DNA of 64,000 nucleotides, taken from contig CM070899.1 of the NCBI GenBank assembly GCA_036417435.1, forward strand, positions 155,625,494 through 155,689,493, in the 5' to 3' direction. This DNA is from Inia geoffrensis. Taxonomy: Eukaryota; Chordata; Mammalia; Artiodactyla; Iniidae. Position numbers and translations under genes: made by a program. The notes beneath the pieces are model-generated. The model saw only the letters and a program-made list of their open reading frames with translations, searched no databases and had not been told where the DNA came from. Below are positions 11,631-21,892 of the stretch, in pieces. Each line of letters opens with the position of its first letter. Positions within the stretch are counted from its first letter, which is position 1.

Positions 11631-12479
11631 TAGGCCCTGGTGGAGACGTGGAGAAAAAAAGATAGATTTTTATGGAAAGGGAGGGACTAGGGAGAGAAGC
11701 CCAGGGAGGTTGGACGTGGATGGTGGAGGGGAGGGATGAGGGCATGAGGTCGGCCCATATTGGTGGGTATAAGAAAAACGAGTGGTGTTGGGTGGTAGGG
11801 GGGTTTCTTCCCCTGTGCCTCTTCCTTGTATTAAACTACAATCTTGGGCTAGTCTTCCTGAGAGTTGGCTTTTACCTTCATCAAATAGGGTAACAACACC
11901 CACCCTCACTACCAGTTTTTGTGAGGATCAAATGTGACAAAGTCATAGCACTTCATACCCAGCCTGTGCCTGCTGGGCCAATGGGAAGGCTGGGCCAGAG
12001 AAGACTGGTATCCAGCTCGATGTCACATGGCACCCCAGGAGCCAAACTGTGGCCACAACAGTGTCCGCACTCCAGTCCAAGTATCTGATGATGGGAAGTT
12101 CTCAGATAACTGTCCAAAAGGCTCATGGTCCCCATTGGACCAAGGTCATCATCCCAAGTGGCCCAGTCAGTAAGGTTTGCTGATGGACTGGATGTACATC
12201 TGTGCTCTGAACAAGAGTGCTCAGAAGTCCTGATCTCGAGAGCCCTCCTTTTGCTCCCAGGTCCCAAACTTCCGCCCTCCCACTTTACTGTAGACTGAGC
12301 AGCGTTTCCCGCTGTTGAGGTGTGAGGGCCCAGTTCCTTCTGGCCCAGCACACACACTCCCAGGACACAGTGTGGGAAAGGGAGCCCCAGGAGGGGGACG
12401 TAAGGCCGAAGTGAAAGAGGGGCTGGAGGTTGGTACAAAAACAATGGGGCAAAGTACCTTGTGGACCATAAAAATGACT
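11631..12479. other. No gene seen; MIR fragment at about 11870-11960
   Basis: Unassigned DNA. A 163-codon minus-strand frame (11953-12444) has no recognisable domain. The phrase GTGAGGATCAAATGTGACAAA suggests a plus-strand MIR end. Confidence 0.45.
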
Positions 12480-12690
12480 GTCACTTACTACGCACAGGCT
12501 CTCTTCTTCTGTGTGCCTTACGTTTAATCCTCACAAGAACTCCATGCGTCCCCGTTTTACAGATGAGGAAACTGAGGCACAGAGTAGTTAAGTAACTTAT
12601 CAAAATGCTCACAGCTAGCATTCCGTTGAGCCAGGATTTGAACATGTGCAGGCTGATACCAAGAGGCCCTGCACTTTACTACCGCACCAG
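12480..12690 (-). mobile_element. MIR SINE
   Basis: Antisense MIR core: TTACAGATGAGGAAACTGAG, GCACAGAGTAGTTAAGTAAC, CCAGGATTTGAACATG. Confidence 0.85.
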
Positions 12691-13302
12691 GCAGCAATCT
12701 GGCGGTACTAGGGGAAATTCCAGTGAAATGTTTATCACCCACATAGTGTCATCTGGCAAAAATCAAGCTGGAGGAGGTGGCAAGAGTTTGGCCTCACTCC
12801 CAGCTCAGCTATTAATGTTCTGCTCAGCCCCAGCAAGGTATATGGAGCCTCTCTGGGTCTCGGCATCCTGGCCATAAAATGGGATGGGGGCAGGGTGGAG
12901 TAAGTTGCAGTGGGTGAAGTTTAAGAGAGCCTTCACACCCAATGTGAAAAATCCCCCCCATTAAATCAAGAGTTTTCCCAACAACATCATGTGGTTGTTT
13001 GCTTAGGTCAGGAGAGACAAAATCATGAGGAAGTTGGAGGCTTCCAAGTCATTTCACAAAATATTTTCAAAGATGAAGAGAACTTGTTAAAAACAATGGA
13101 GGCATTTTCTCTTATTTGCAAAGGAAATGACTCAACCTAACCAAAGGTCACTAATGAAAGAGGTGAATCCCATCACATTACAAACATTAGAGATTCGGCA
13201 TCTGTTCCCAGCTAGCTGGAGACACAGCCTGGTCTCCTGCTGTGTGTGTGTTCCTTCTAGAGGATTCTGCTGCTCAAAAAGACCTTTTTTAAAAAAAAAA
13301 AC
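12691..13302. other. No gene seen
   Basis: Unassigned; short frames only. Confidence 0.5.
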
Positions 13303-13500
13303 GGAGATTTTCCAACCTGGTGGCATTAGAATCACCTGGAAAACTTAAAAACAAAACCAAACCAAAAAAACAAACAATGACTGGACCTCACTCCCAGTGA
13401 CAATGGGATTCACCCTCTGAGGTCTGGGCATCAGTATTGTTTTCAAACTAAACTCTCCCCCACAAGTTCTACTGAACAATCACGGTTTAGGACCATTGTT
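13303..13500 (+). mobile_element. MER5A-like DNA transposon (copy 1 of 3)
   Basis: TTTTCCAACCTGGTGGCATT, AGAATCACCTGGAAAACTTA, CTGGGCATCAGTATTG, and ending GGTTTAGGACCATTG. Confidence 0.75.
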
Positions 13501-13517
13501 TTAAAATAGCAGGTCTC

Positions 13518-13724
13518 AGGCTTCCCTGGTGGCGCAGTGGTTGAGAGTCCGCCTGCTGATGCAGGGGACACGGGTTCGTGCCCCGGTCCAGGAAGATCCC
13601 ACATACCACGGAGCGTCTGGGCCTGTGAGCCATGGCCACTGGGCCTGCGCGTCTGGAGCCTGTGCTCCGCAACAGGAGGGGCCCCAGCAGTAAGAGGCCC
13701 AAGTACCACACACAAAAAAAAAAA
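13518..13724 (+). mobile_element. Young CHR-type SINE
   Basis: GGCTTCCCTGGTGGCGCAGTG through AAGTACCACACACAAAAAA. The imperfect TSDs (ATAGCAGGTCTC and ATAGCGGTTCTC) show it landed at the edge of, or between, MER5A copies. Confidence 0.9.
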
Positions 13725-13725
13725 G

Positions 13726-13895
13726 ATAGCGGTTCTCCCATTTTATCACTGCAAGAATCATCTGGAGGGCGTGTTAAAGACAGATTGCTCTTAGTCACTA
13801 ATTCCTAAGACTGGGGTAAGGTTCTGTAGTTGATATTTCTAACAAGGGGACCAGTAGTTGCTGGTCCCTTCCCTACTTTGAAAATCACTGTAGTA
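13726..13895 (+). mobile_element. MER5A-like DNA transposon (copy 2 of 3)
   Basis: AGCGGTTCTCCCATTTTATC, GAATCATCTGGAGGGCGTG, ending ACTTTGAAAATCACTGTAG. Confidence 0.65.
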
Positions 13896-13934
13896 AAGCT
13901 GTGTCTGCTCTTCAAAAGGCCTTTCACATCCAGT

Positions 13935-14108
13935 GGAGCAGGGCGACTCAGCCCTGGCTGTGCACTGGAATCCCTCCGAAAGTTCTGAAACATCCTGATG
14001 CACTAGAGGCATCTCAGACCAACTAAATCATAATCTCTGGGGGTAAGACAAGTATTTCTCAAAGCTCAACTGATTCCAGTGTGCAGCCAGGTTGAGATCC
14101 ACTGCAGG
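13935..14108 (+). mobile_element. MER5A-like DNA transposon (copy 3 of 3)
   Basis: GCGACTCAGCCCTGGCTGTG, AAATCATAATCTCTGGGGGT, TGCAGCCAGGTTGAGATCCA. Confidence 0.75.
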
Positions 14109-14139
14109 TGTCACACACGCTCACACACACAGCTGTGAG

Positions 14140-14282
14140 GAAGGCTGGAAACGCTTACTCCTACTTCACTGCCGAGAAAAGTGGGGATCGGAAAGGCTGA
14201 GGTCAGCTAGAGCACCGAGGGCCTAACGTTTGAATCCAGACCTCTGGCTCCTCTTCCTGTGCTCTTTCCTTCCACACTACAC
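14140..14282 (-). mobile_element. MIR-like SINE fragment
   Basis: Shows a faint antisense MIR pattern: GGAAAGGCTGAGGTCAGCTA, TTTGAATCCAGACCTCTGGC. Confidence 0.5.
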
Positions 14283-14399
14283 ACAGCCTGTCTCACATGC
14301 ACCCACCTGGAGCAGGCTGAGACCCGGAACAGGTGTGGGGATCACGTGGGGCTGAGGCTCTGCCCATGGGAAACAAGGAAGGGAGCAGAATGAACCGAT

Positions 14400-14612
14400 A
14401 GGCACCACTAGACATGAAACAGATAAGCAGCAAGGATTTACTGCATAGCACAGGGAACAATATTCAATATCTTGTAATAACCTATAATGGAAAATCATCT
14501 TAAAAGTTATATATACAGATATATATAACTGAATCACTTTGCTGTACACCTGAAACTAACACAATATGGTAAATCAAGCTATACTTTGATAAAAATTTTT
14601 AAAAATTGAAAA
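14400..14612 (+). mobile_element. L1 3' end fragment
   Basis: CATAGCACAGGGAACAATAT, CTTTGCTGTACACCTGAAAC, AACACAATATGGTAAATCAA. Confidence 0.85.
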
Positions 14613-14839
14613 GAGAAGGGGAGCAGAAAGTACCTCTTTGGCATCAAGATTATTTGGAGCTGATTATTTTTAAGAAATGGCAGGCTGGAGAATCTCTGAA
14701 AACAGGCCAGAAGTTGCCCTTTTGTGCGGGAAATTTACATTTGTAAGAGAAGTCTCCATTTGTAAGGATGTCATCCTGGAGGAAGAGAAAGAAGGCTCTA
14801 AATCTCCAGAAACTGTGTATCAGTGGAGAAGGCACTGGC

Positions 14840-15345
14840 TTAAATCTGCATAACAAACCTTACCCTTGTTTACTGGGCTTTTCCTGGTCGCCTCCCCTAC
14901 CTGGCCCCGCCCAACATGTTTCTTTTGCCTTTAGCTGAAGGTGGTGTTTCAGGTGGTAGCTTGGGACATCTTAGGGAGTTTCACTCAGTTTTCCTGGGTA
15001 TGACCCATGTATACATGAGGTGTACATACATATTATTAAACTTCTGTTGGTTTTTCCCTTGTTTTTTTCTTAAATTAATTTTTATTGGAGTGTAGTTGCT
15101 TTACAAGGTTGTGTTAGTTTCTGCTGTACAGCAAAGTGAATCAGCTACACGTATTCAGATATCCCCTCTGTTTTGGATTTCCTTCCCATTTAGGTCACCA
15201 CAGAGCATTGAGGGTTTTTCCCTTGTTAATCTGTTACACATGGGGTCTCAGCCACAGAACCTAGAAGGGTAGAGGGAAATGAATACTCCTCCCCTACAGC
15301 CTTCCATGGGAACAGCGACAGGCAACAGGTGGTAATTCCCACCGG
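14840..15345 (+). mobile_element. ERV LTR remnant split by an L1 fragment (tentative)
   Basis: TTTTGCCTTTAGCTGAAGGT, GGTATGACCCATGTATACAT, then, after the L1 insert, CCTTGTTAATCTGTTACACA. This resembles the 3' half of an ancient mammalian ERV LTR. The ends are uncertain. Confidence 0.5.
15049..15226 (-). mobile_element. Very short L1 insertion with perfect TSDs
   Basis: 148 bp of L1 3' end (antisense) lies between 15-bp TSDs, GGTTTTTCCCTTGTT, at 15049-15063 and 15212-15226. Confidence 0.88.
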
Positions 15346-15630
15346 ACCCTGAGCGATGGGAGGTCATCCTGACAGATGGACCAAGCTGGGTGAGGCTGGG
15401 TGGAGCCGGAGGCAGGCAGCTCTTCAGTCTTCAGTCTTCAGGAGGCTTCCACCCCACTGTTGGGCCTACCTTTTGAGTTCCCTGAAGTTGCTCGATGCCA
15501 TTTTGAGGTTTGAAAACATTTGGAATCGCTCCCTGCAAAAATAATTGCAGAGTCAACTAGACAGCTCAGTCCTCTCTTCTATGCTGTGATCCACCTTACC
15601 CCTTACTCCTTTTAAAAAAGCACAGTGGTG
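15346..15630. other. No gene seen
   Basis: Unassigned. Contains a short tandem CTTCAGT repeat near 15422-15440. Confidence 0.5.
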
Positions 15631-15631
15631 G

Positions 15632-15770
15632 GGACTTCCCTGGCAGCCCAATGGTTAAGACTCTGTGCTCCCACTGCAGGGAGCTCGGGTTCCATACCTG
15701 GTCGGGGGAGCTAAGATCCTGCATGTGGTGTGGCCAAAATAATAAATAAATAAAAAATAAAAATAAAAAA
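15632..15770 (+). mobile_element. Short tRNA-Glu-derived SINE
   Basis: GGGACTTCCCTGGCAGCCCA, ATACCTGGTCGGGGGAGCTA, and an AATAAATAAAT tail. Confidence 0.87.
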
Positions 15771-16149
15771 CGTGGTGGAATAAACGGAGATAGACCCTTT
15801 GCTCTTCTGATGGGGGCGGAGGAGGATGGTTTACTCAGGTGAGGTCAGGCTGGCTACGGAGACATTCCAGACACTTCGACCCCAGCAAAATGCTCCAGGC
15901 TTCTTTGCCACAAGCCTGACACGGGGACTGTCTATTTTCATGAAGACCAAATGCTCACCAAAAAAAAAAAAAAAAAAAAAAGAAAAAATCAATTGGGATC
16001 CCATTGACTTAATCAAAAATTAATTTAAAAATCAATTTAATCAGAACTCACCAAATTTTGATTAAATTAATTAAATCGAACCAATTTAATGAAAAAATTT
16101 AAATAGAGGTGTAGAGGAGAGTGCGTAGGTTGAGACTGGGTGTGCTTAC
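15771..16149. other. No gene seen; A-run and AT-rich stretch
   Basis: A poly(A) run lies at 15959-15981, followed by AT-rich DNA with repeated AATTTAAT words (16010-16110). Confidence 0.5.
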
Positions 16150-16285
16150 AGCTGTGTTTTGCAACCCTGACAGTACATTGTAATCTCCTGAGGTGCTACC
16201 GAGGCCTGAGTCCCGCTCAGTAAATTATTATGATGATTTAATTGGTTTGGGGTGTGACCTGGGCAAGAAGACTTTTTAAAACTTC
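16150..16285 (+). mobile_element. MER5A-like DNA transposon, diverged
   Basis: TTTTGCAACCCTGACAGTAC, ATTGTAATCTCCTGAGGTGC. Confidence 0.5.
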
Positions 16286-16369
16286 CCTTTAAAAAATATC
16301 TCTTATGTATATACACATACATGCATGTATTTAATACAATGGGATCATACTAAATGTATATGCTATATT

Positions 16370-16716
16370 TTTTTAATAAATTTGTTTATTTATTTTTAGC
16401 TGCATTGGGTCTTCATTGCTGCACGCAGGCTTTCTCTAGTTGCAGAGAGCGGGGGCCGCTCTTCGTTGCGGTGTGCAGGTTTCTCATTGCGGTGGCTTCT
16501 CTTGTTGCGGAGCACGGACTCTAGGTGTGCGGGCTTCAGTAGTTGTGGCATGCGGGCTTAGTAGTTGTGGCTCGCGGGCTCTAGAGCACAGGCTCACTAG
16601 TTGTGCACGGGCTTAGCTGCTCTGTGGCAGGTGGGATCTTCCCGGACCAGGGCTCAAACCTGTGTCCCCTGCATTGGCAGGTGGATTCTCAACCACTGCT
16701 CCACCAGGGAAGTCCT
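16370..16716 (-). mobile_element. Older full-length CHR-type SINE
   Basis: TTAGCTGCATTGGGTCTTCATT at the tail side and ACTGCTCCACCAGGGAAGTCC at the tRNA end. The long 3' region is retained. Confidence 0.88.
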
Positions 16717-16741
16717 ACTATTTGTTTTTAAATTTGCTTCC

Positions 16742-16865
16742 TTTGGGGACTTACCTGGCAGTCTGGTGGTTAAGACTCTGCACTTCCAATGCAAGAGGCA
16801 TGGGTTTGATCCCTGGTCGGGGTGCTAAGATCTCACATGTTATGTGGTGCGGCCAAAACAAAATT
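16742..16865 (+). mobile_element. Short tRNA-Glu-derived SINE
   Basis: GGGGACTTACCTGGCAGTCTG, GATCCCTGGTCGGGGTGCTA, GTGGTGCGGCCAAAACAAAA. Confidence 0.87.
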
Positions 16866-17209
16866 TTGTTTTTTTCTATTTTACTAAGTAATATTATTCT
16901 ACAAACATTTTTATGTCACTAGGTTCTTGTTTACAGGATTATCTTAACTTAGACATTTGAAATGTACTCTTACGCTTAGTCTAAATAGTACATTTTGTAC
17001 ACTCTAAAAGTATTATTTAGACCTTTAAATGTCTAAATAGTGTTTCATGTTGTGGATTTACAGTAATCAACATCATTCTATTAGGTATTTAGTTTAACCT
17101 TTTCACTATCATAAATAATATGTTAGTAAACAATCCATTACATAATGTATTTTGTGCCTAACAATAATCATTTCCTGAGAGTCAATGGTTATCATCTACA
17201 TTAAACTGT

Positions 17210-17485
17210 CAACACGAGAATCTGCCTGCCAGACGCAGGGGACACGGGTCCGAGCCCTGGTCTGGGAGGATCCCACATGCTGCAGAGCACCTGGGTCCGT
17301 GAGCCACAACTACTGAGCCTGCGCGTCTGGAGCTTGTGCTCCGCAACAAGAGAGGCTGCGATAGTGAAAGGCCCGCGCACTGCGATGAAGAGTGGCCCCC
17401 GCTCGCCACAACTGGAGAAAGCCCTCGCACAGAAATGAAGACCAAACACAGCCAAAAATAAATATTGATTCTTTGTTCCTTTAAA
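17210..17485 (+). mobile_element. Older CHR-type SINE, 5'-truncated
   Basis: Begins inside the tRNA part (GAGAATCTGCCTGCCAGACG) and runs through the long 3' region to AACACAGCCAAAAATAAATA. Confidence 0.85.
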
Positions 17486-17499
17486 AAAAAAAAAATTAT

Positions 17500-20200
17500 T
17501 GGCGTAGTTGAACATTTGTGTATGTGCATGGTTGCATTATGTTTCGTTTTAACAACATGTAGTTGTTCCTCTGAATTGTCTCCTTGAGTGCTTCGTCCTC
17601 CATATCCAAGGAGGAGGTTGGCTTTCTGGACTTGCCCTTGCCCCTTATGGTGACATTCACCCTGGCCCTTCAGAACCTGATGAACACACTTTGGATGACA
17701 TTCTAGACCTTCTTAAAACAGTACCTTTATATTCACTCCAGACCTGGCATTCCACAGGCAGCTGGTCTTGGGAGCACCCAAAGATGCTGGAAGCTGGAGT
17801 AAGGATTCAGCCACGAACAGGAAAAACAGAGAGGAAGTCCCTCTTCCCCTCCCCTCTCTTCAATTTCTCTCTAATGCTTCTTTTTGGCAAAATCTAAAAT
17901 GATGCCTTGGCAAGGGGATCTGGGAAATGGAGTTTGCAGAGTCCGTGCCCCAGCTTTGCTAAGCAGCAAATAAGAGGGTGGATCAATAAGTAGCCTATGG
18001 AAGGGTAAGACCCAAGGGGCACAGTGCCCTTGGGACATGACTCACCTGGATTTTATTACCCATCTCTCTTATCTATCTCTCCATGCTCATGGCCCTCTGG
18101 TAGTTCCCTTCATGAGAATGGGTCATTCCTAATGCCGATAGGTGCCTCCATGTATGGTGGGCTTCGTGGTCTCTGAGATGTTCTTCCTTCCATGGGCTGA
18201 TCACCATGTGCCCTCTGATAGGCTATTTGCCTCTTGGTTTTGGAAGAAAACTCCACCTAGGCCCACTAAGTCTATGTTAACTCCAGATGGCAAAATGACA
18301 CATACCAAACAGGAAATGAAATGCTTCCCTTGCTATCTCTACAGAACACAATGAGACTGTGAACTTGAGCTTTAGCAAATTCTCATATGACTTATTGACT
18401 TTCTGCCATCAGAATGTCATGTTGCACACAAGTATGGCTTTCCTCTTCCTGCTGAGTCTCTGCATCATGGTCACTCTGGCCACAGAACGCTGTAGCCAAG
18501 AACAGTAGAAATGTGCCGATCAGCTTTGGTCCCTCTGGGTGGGAGTCGCCCGTCGGCTCTCCTCTAGGACATGCCCTGTATTCGCTCACACAGAAAGGAA
18601 CTAGTGTTCATAAGCCCAGTGGCTTTCCAATTCCACCTGCTTTTCAAGGCTGTTAATCCCATCTTTCCCTCATTCTGCTCCACTGATGCCCCCTCTGTGT
18701 TCCAGTGGCCTGCCCTGCAGATCCAGAAGCCTGAGAGACGTGGATAAGAAGGCGTGCGCTCCTCGGGGTACCACAGATGGCTTCATGCTCAGCTCCCAGG
18801 GACAGTTCACCTGATGAGTGGTCGTGGGAACCTGGCTCTAGCATTTGCAAAGTCTCTATTAGGATATAGCTTTCCACCGGCTGAACTGGAGACACTCCAG
18901 TCCCACCACATCTGTGAGGAAAACGAAAGAAAGGGTAATGTGGAAATTAACTAGGGCTATTGCACCCCCTTCTCTGCCCTTGCATCTCTTCTCCTTCCCA
19001 CTTGCCTCTGGGAATTTTTTCACAGCCTGCCTTCTGAATTCTCTTACTCCATATTGTGTATTCACTTTGTTTACCCTTCAGGTCAGATTCCTTTTTTTGT
19101 CTTTTGCTTTCTCCTTGAGACTCAACCTTGCGTCCCTCCCTGTTACCATGCCTACCCCACCCAGGACAGCTCACCAAGACCCATTCAGCCACCCCTGAAT
19201 CTCCTCTCTGGAACGCCCACCTCTATTCACTGGGGCCACTCTGACTTGCGGAGCAACATCTTCCTCAAGTGCTTTCATTCCCTTCCCTCAGATGAGCCCT
19301 GCTTGACTCAGACAGATGTTCTCTCTCTGATTCTGTTTAAGGCTCTTGCCAGAGGAGCTGGAATGGTGATTTTAAAGGAGGAGGATTTGCTTGGGCAGGG
19401 GCGAGGACCATTTTTCACCATCATCCGCCGTCCCTTCTCCCAGAAGGATGCAATGGGGACTGCAGGAAACAACTCAGCAGAGCCTTGACCATCCCTGGCC
19501 TATCCATCCACCAACCATCTCAACAACCTGCTGGGTGCTTATGATGAGCAAAAGCTGAGGCTTGAGTGCACTAGGGGGCCTCATCTCATCACTGAGGTCC
19601 ACTCTCCAGAACACACGTTCTTTCCCCAAACTCCCAAGCACTTGCAGGAGACAGTACTTTCGACAGACAGGACTCTTTCTGGCCCCTTGGCTTTTCTCTG
19701 CTGCCTCCACCAGAAGCGGCCTGATAGACTTTGCTGGGCCAATGTGTCGTAGAAAGCTCCACGCGACAAATTCTATTTAAAATTCGGTGCCAGAGAAAGT
19801 CCCGTTCCTTCAAGGAGAAGGTGTGCTTCTGCCTCTTTAATAAAAAGAATGATGTGAAAGCAGTCTTTGCTCTCCGCAGGGGACACTGAACCTGGAGTAG
19901 TGACAAAATTGGAGGAATTCCAGCACCAGCTCTGTGGTCCATTCACAGAGTCCTTTCTATGGGCATGTGAACAGAGCCCATCTCAGGGTCCTCACCCCCT
20001 CCTCTGTTGCCGTTGGTTCCAGTGTCTGTGCAGGGACGAATGATTACAAGGAATACCAGAAGCCCACACAGAACCTTGGGATCAATAGGGTGTAAAAGAG
20101 GGAAGGAGGGAAGCTTGCATCATAGGTCTCACTGTTGGCTAGATTGGCGAAAAGCAAATGAACGCATGTGTGAATGTATGAGTGAGTAAAAGAATGGACA
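17500..20200. other. Repeat-poor block, no gene seen
   Basis: This 2.7-kb stretch contains no repeat that I recognise with confidence. Frames up to 144 codons (19054-19488) overlap others on both strands and show no domain. Part of 19190-19350 faintly resembles an ancient LINE. It could be regulatory, but nothing in the sequence proves it. Confidence 0.45.
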
Positions 20201-20202
20201 AA

Positions 20203-20315
20203 CAGGACTTCCCTGGCGGTCGAGTGTTTAATTGCAGGGGATGCAGATTCGGTCCCTGGTCGGGCAAGTAAGATCCCGCATGCCACGAGGCGAAAAACAA
20301 AACAAAACAAAACTT
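20203..20315 (+). mobile_element. Short tRNA-Glu-derived SINE with internal deletion
   Basis: GGACTTCCCTGGCGGTCGAG, CGGTCCCTGGTCGGGCAAGT, tail AAAACAAAACAAAAC. Confidence 0.85.
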
Positions 20316-20589
20316 AGTGAGGTCGCTATAAAAGAAATGTACAAAAATGCTTTTCCCCTAAGCTATCACTAACTAGTTAAACAGAAAAACAGAATACAAA
20401 ACCAGTTCGAATCTCCACAGAAAAAAACACACAAAGCAGTACTCAAACTACAAATACATTTAACACAAAAAGTATAGGACCAGTGAAAAGAAAACAGCAA
20501 AACATCACTACGGAACATATAATAATATTTAAATAAACAGCCGTACCATATTCCCAGAGGCGAAAACGTTAGTAAAAGATGTCACTTCT
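20316..20589. other. No gene seen
   Basis: A-rich unassigned DNA. Confidence 0.5.
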
Positions 20590-20713
20590 TAGGACTTCCC
20601 TGACGGTTCAGTGGTTAAGATCGCACTTCCGCTGCAGCAGGCGCAAGTTACGATCCCTGGTTGGGGAACTAAGATCCCACGTGCCACGTGGCGCAGCCAG
20701 AAAAAAAAAAAAT
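20590..20713 (+). mobile_element. Short tRNA-Glu-derived SINE
   Basis: GGACTTCCCTGACGGTTCAG, ATCCCTGGTTGGGGAACTAA, CGTGGCGCAGCCAGAAAAAA. Confidence 0.87.
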
Positions 20714-21411
20714 GGACAAGAAAATCTATATCTGTAAGGTCAATTTTCTCCTGGCTTACGCTCTGCCTGGGGTGCAACTGAGATGCTTTCTGCCCCATTT
20801 AGCTACCTCAGGCCATGAAAGGTTCGGCCACCCACCCTATGCTGGTCATTTTGGCCCTCAGCCCCCTTTGCATTCCTCCATGGGCTGCCCTGTGTGGCAG
20901 GAGCTGGGCCCTGCACACTGCATGCAGATGCTGCACACTGGTTAGATTCTGGCCCTGAGCGGCACTGGCAGGAGGTTGGAGGATGGGGAGAGAAGACTTT
21001 TCGAGCTGTCGTTCTTGCAGCAGCAGTGGGGAGGGAGGACTCCTGGGCTCCAGCTCAGGCTGCCATGATGTCAACAGTCTAACCAGCCAGATGCTGGGGG
21101 CTGTGGCTCAGGTGGTGTCAGGGCCAGCAGGAACCCTGATCTGGCAGCCTGCCTTCAACCGCGGCAGCAGGGACGCAGGCTCTGACTTCCCGGGGTACCG
21201 AGGTGTGGGCAGCTGCACGGGTGCGGGAGCCTCAGCCTCAGGGCATCTAGATCCCAGACTCTAGGTAGCACCAGCTCCCTCTTAGCTCTCTCCTCTAGGG
21301 ATCATCCAGTCTCTTTTTCTGCTGCTCTGGCCCACAAAATGTAATCCATTCCCTGTATCCACCTCTTGGGAGCTGGTACAAGCTGGCTGCAGCCCCTTAT
21401 GGGGACAGGCA
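20714..21411. other. No gene seen
   Basis: GC-rich unassigned DNA. Frames of 60-93 codons overlap on both strands and none is recognisable. Confidence 0.5.
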
Positions 21412-21646
21412 TCAGCTGTTTTTTTTTTTTTTTTTTTTTTTGCCGTACGCGGGCCGCTCACTGTTGTGGCCTCTCCCATTGCGGAGCACAGGCTCCGGAC
21501 GCGCAGGCTCAGTGGCCATGGCTCACAGGCCCAGCCGCTCCACTGCATGTGGGATCTTCCCAGACCGGGGCACGGACCTGTGTCCCCTGCATTGGCAGGC
21601 GGCCTCTCAACCACTGCGCCACCAGGGAAGCCCGAGCTGTTTTTTG
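21412..21646 (-). mobile_element. Young CHR-type SINE
   Basis: A T-run, then GCCGTACGCGGGCC through CCACCAGGGAAGCCC. Flanked by the short repeat AGCTGTTTTTT on both sides. Confidence 0.92.
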
Positions 21647-21682
21647 AAGCTTCTAGCTGAGCCCAAAATGCAGCTAAATTTG

Positions 21683-21880
21683 GAGTCCACTGCTTTAGAA
21701 CAACAGCCCTCAAATTTTAACACTCTTTGGGATCACCTGGAGGGCTCGATAAAGCACAGACTGCTGTGCCCACCCCACCCCCAGCTTCTGACTTAGTAGG
21801 TCCACCTTGGGGGGGCCAAGAACTTACCCTTCTTACAAGTTCTCAGAAGACGTTAATGTTGCTGGTCTAGGGAGCACATT
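21683..21880 (+). mobile_element. MER5A-like DNA transposon
   Basis: CAGCCCTCAAATTTTAACAC, GGGATCACCTGGAGGGCTCG, GACTTAGTAGGTCCACCTTG. Confidence 0.65.
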
Positions 21881-21892
21881 TTGATTAAAAAT

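Larger units (their letters stand above)
16290..17205 (-). mobile_element. Old L1 remnant broken by two SINEs (tentative)
   Basis: Pieces at 16290-16369 (AATGGGATCATACTAAATG) and 16865-17205 (TTCACTATCATAAATAATATG) resemble the antisense 3' region of old mammalian L1. SINEs occupy 16370-16716 and 16742-16862. Confidence 0.4.

Noticed and set aside
19054..19488. 144-codon plus-strand frame
   Set aside because: No domain, no splice context, and overlapping alternative frames.
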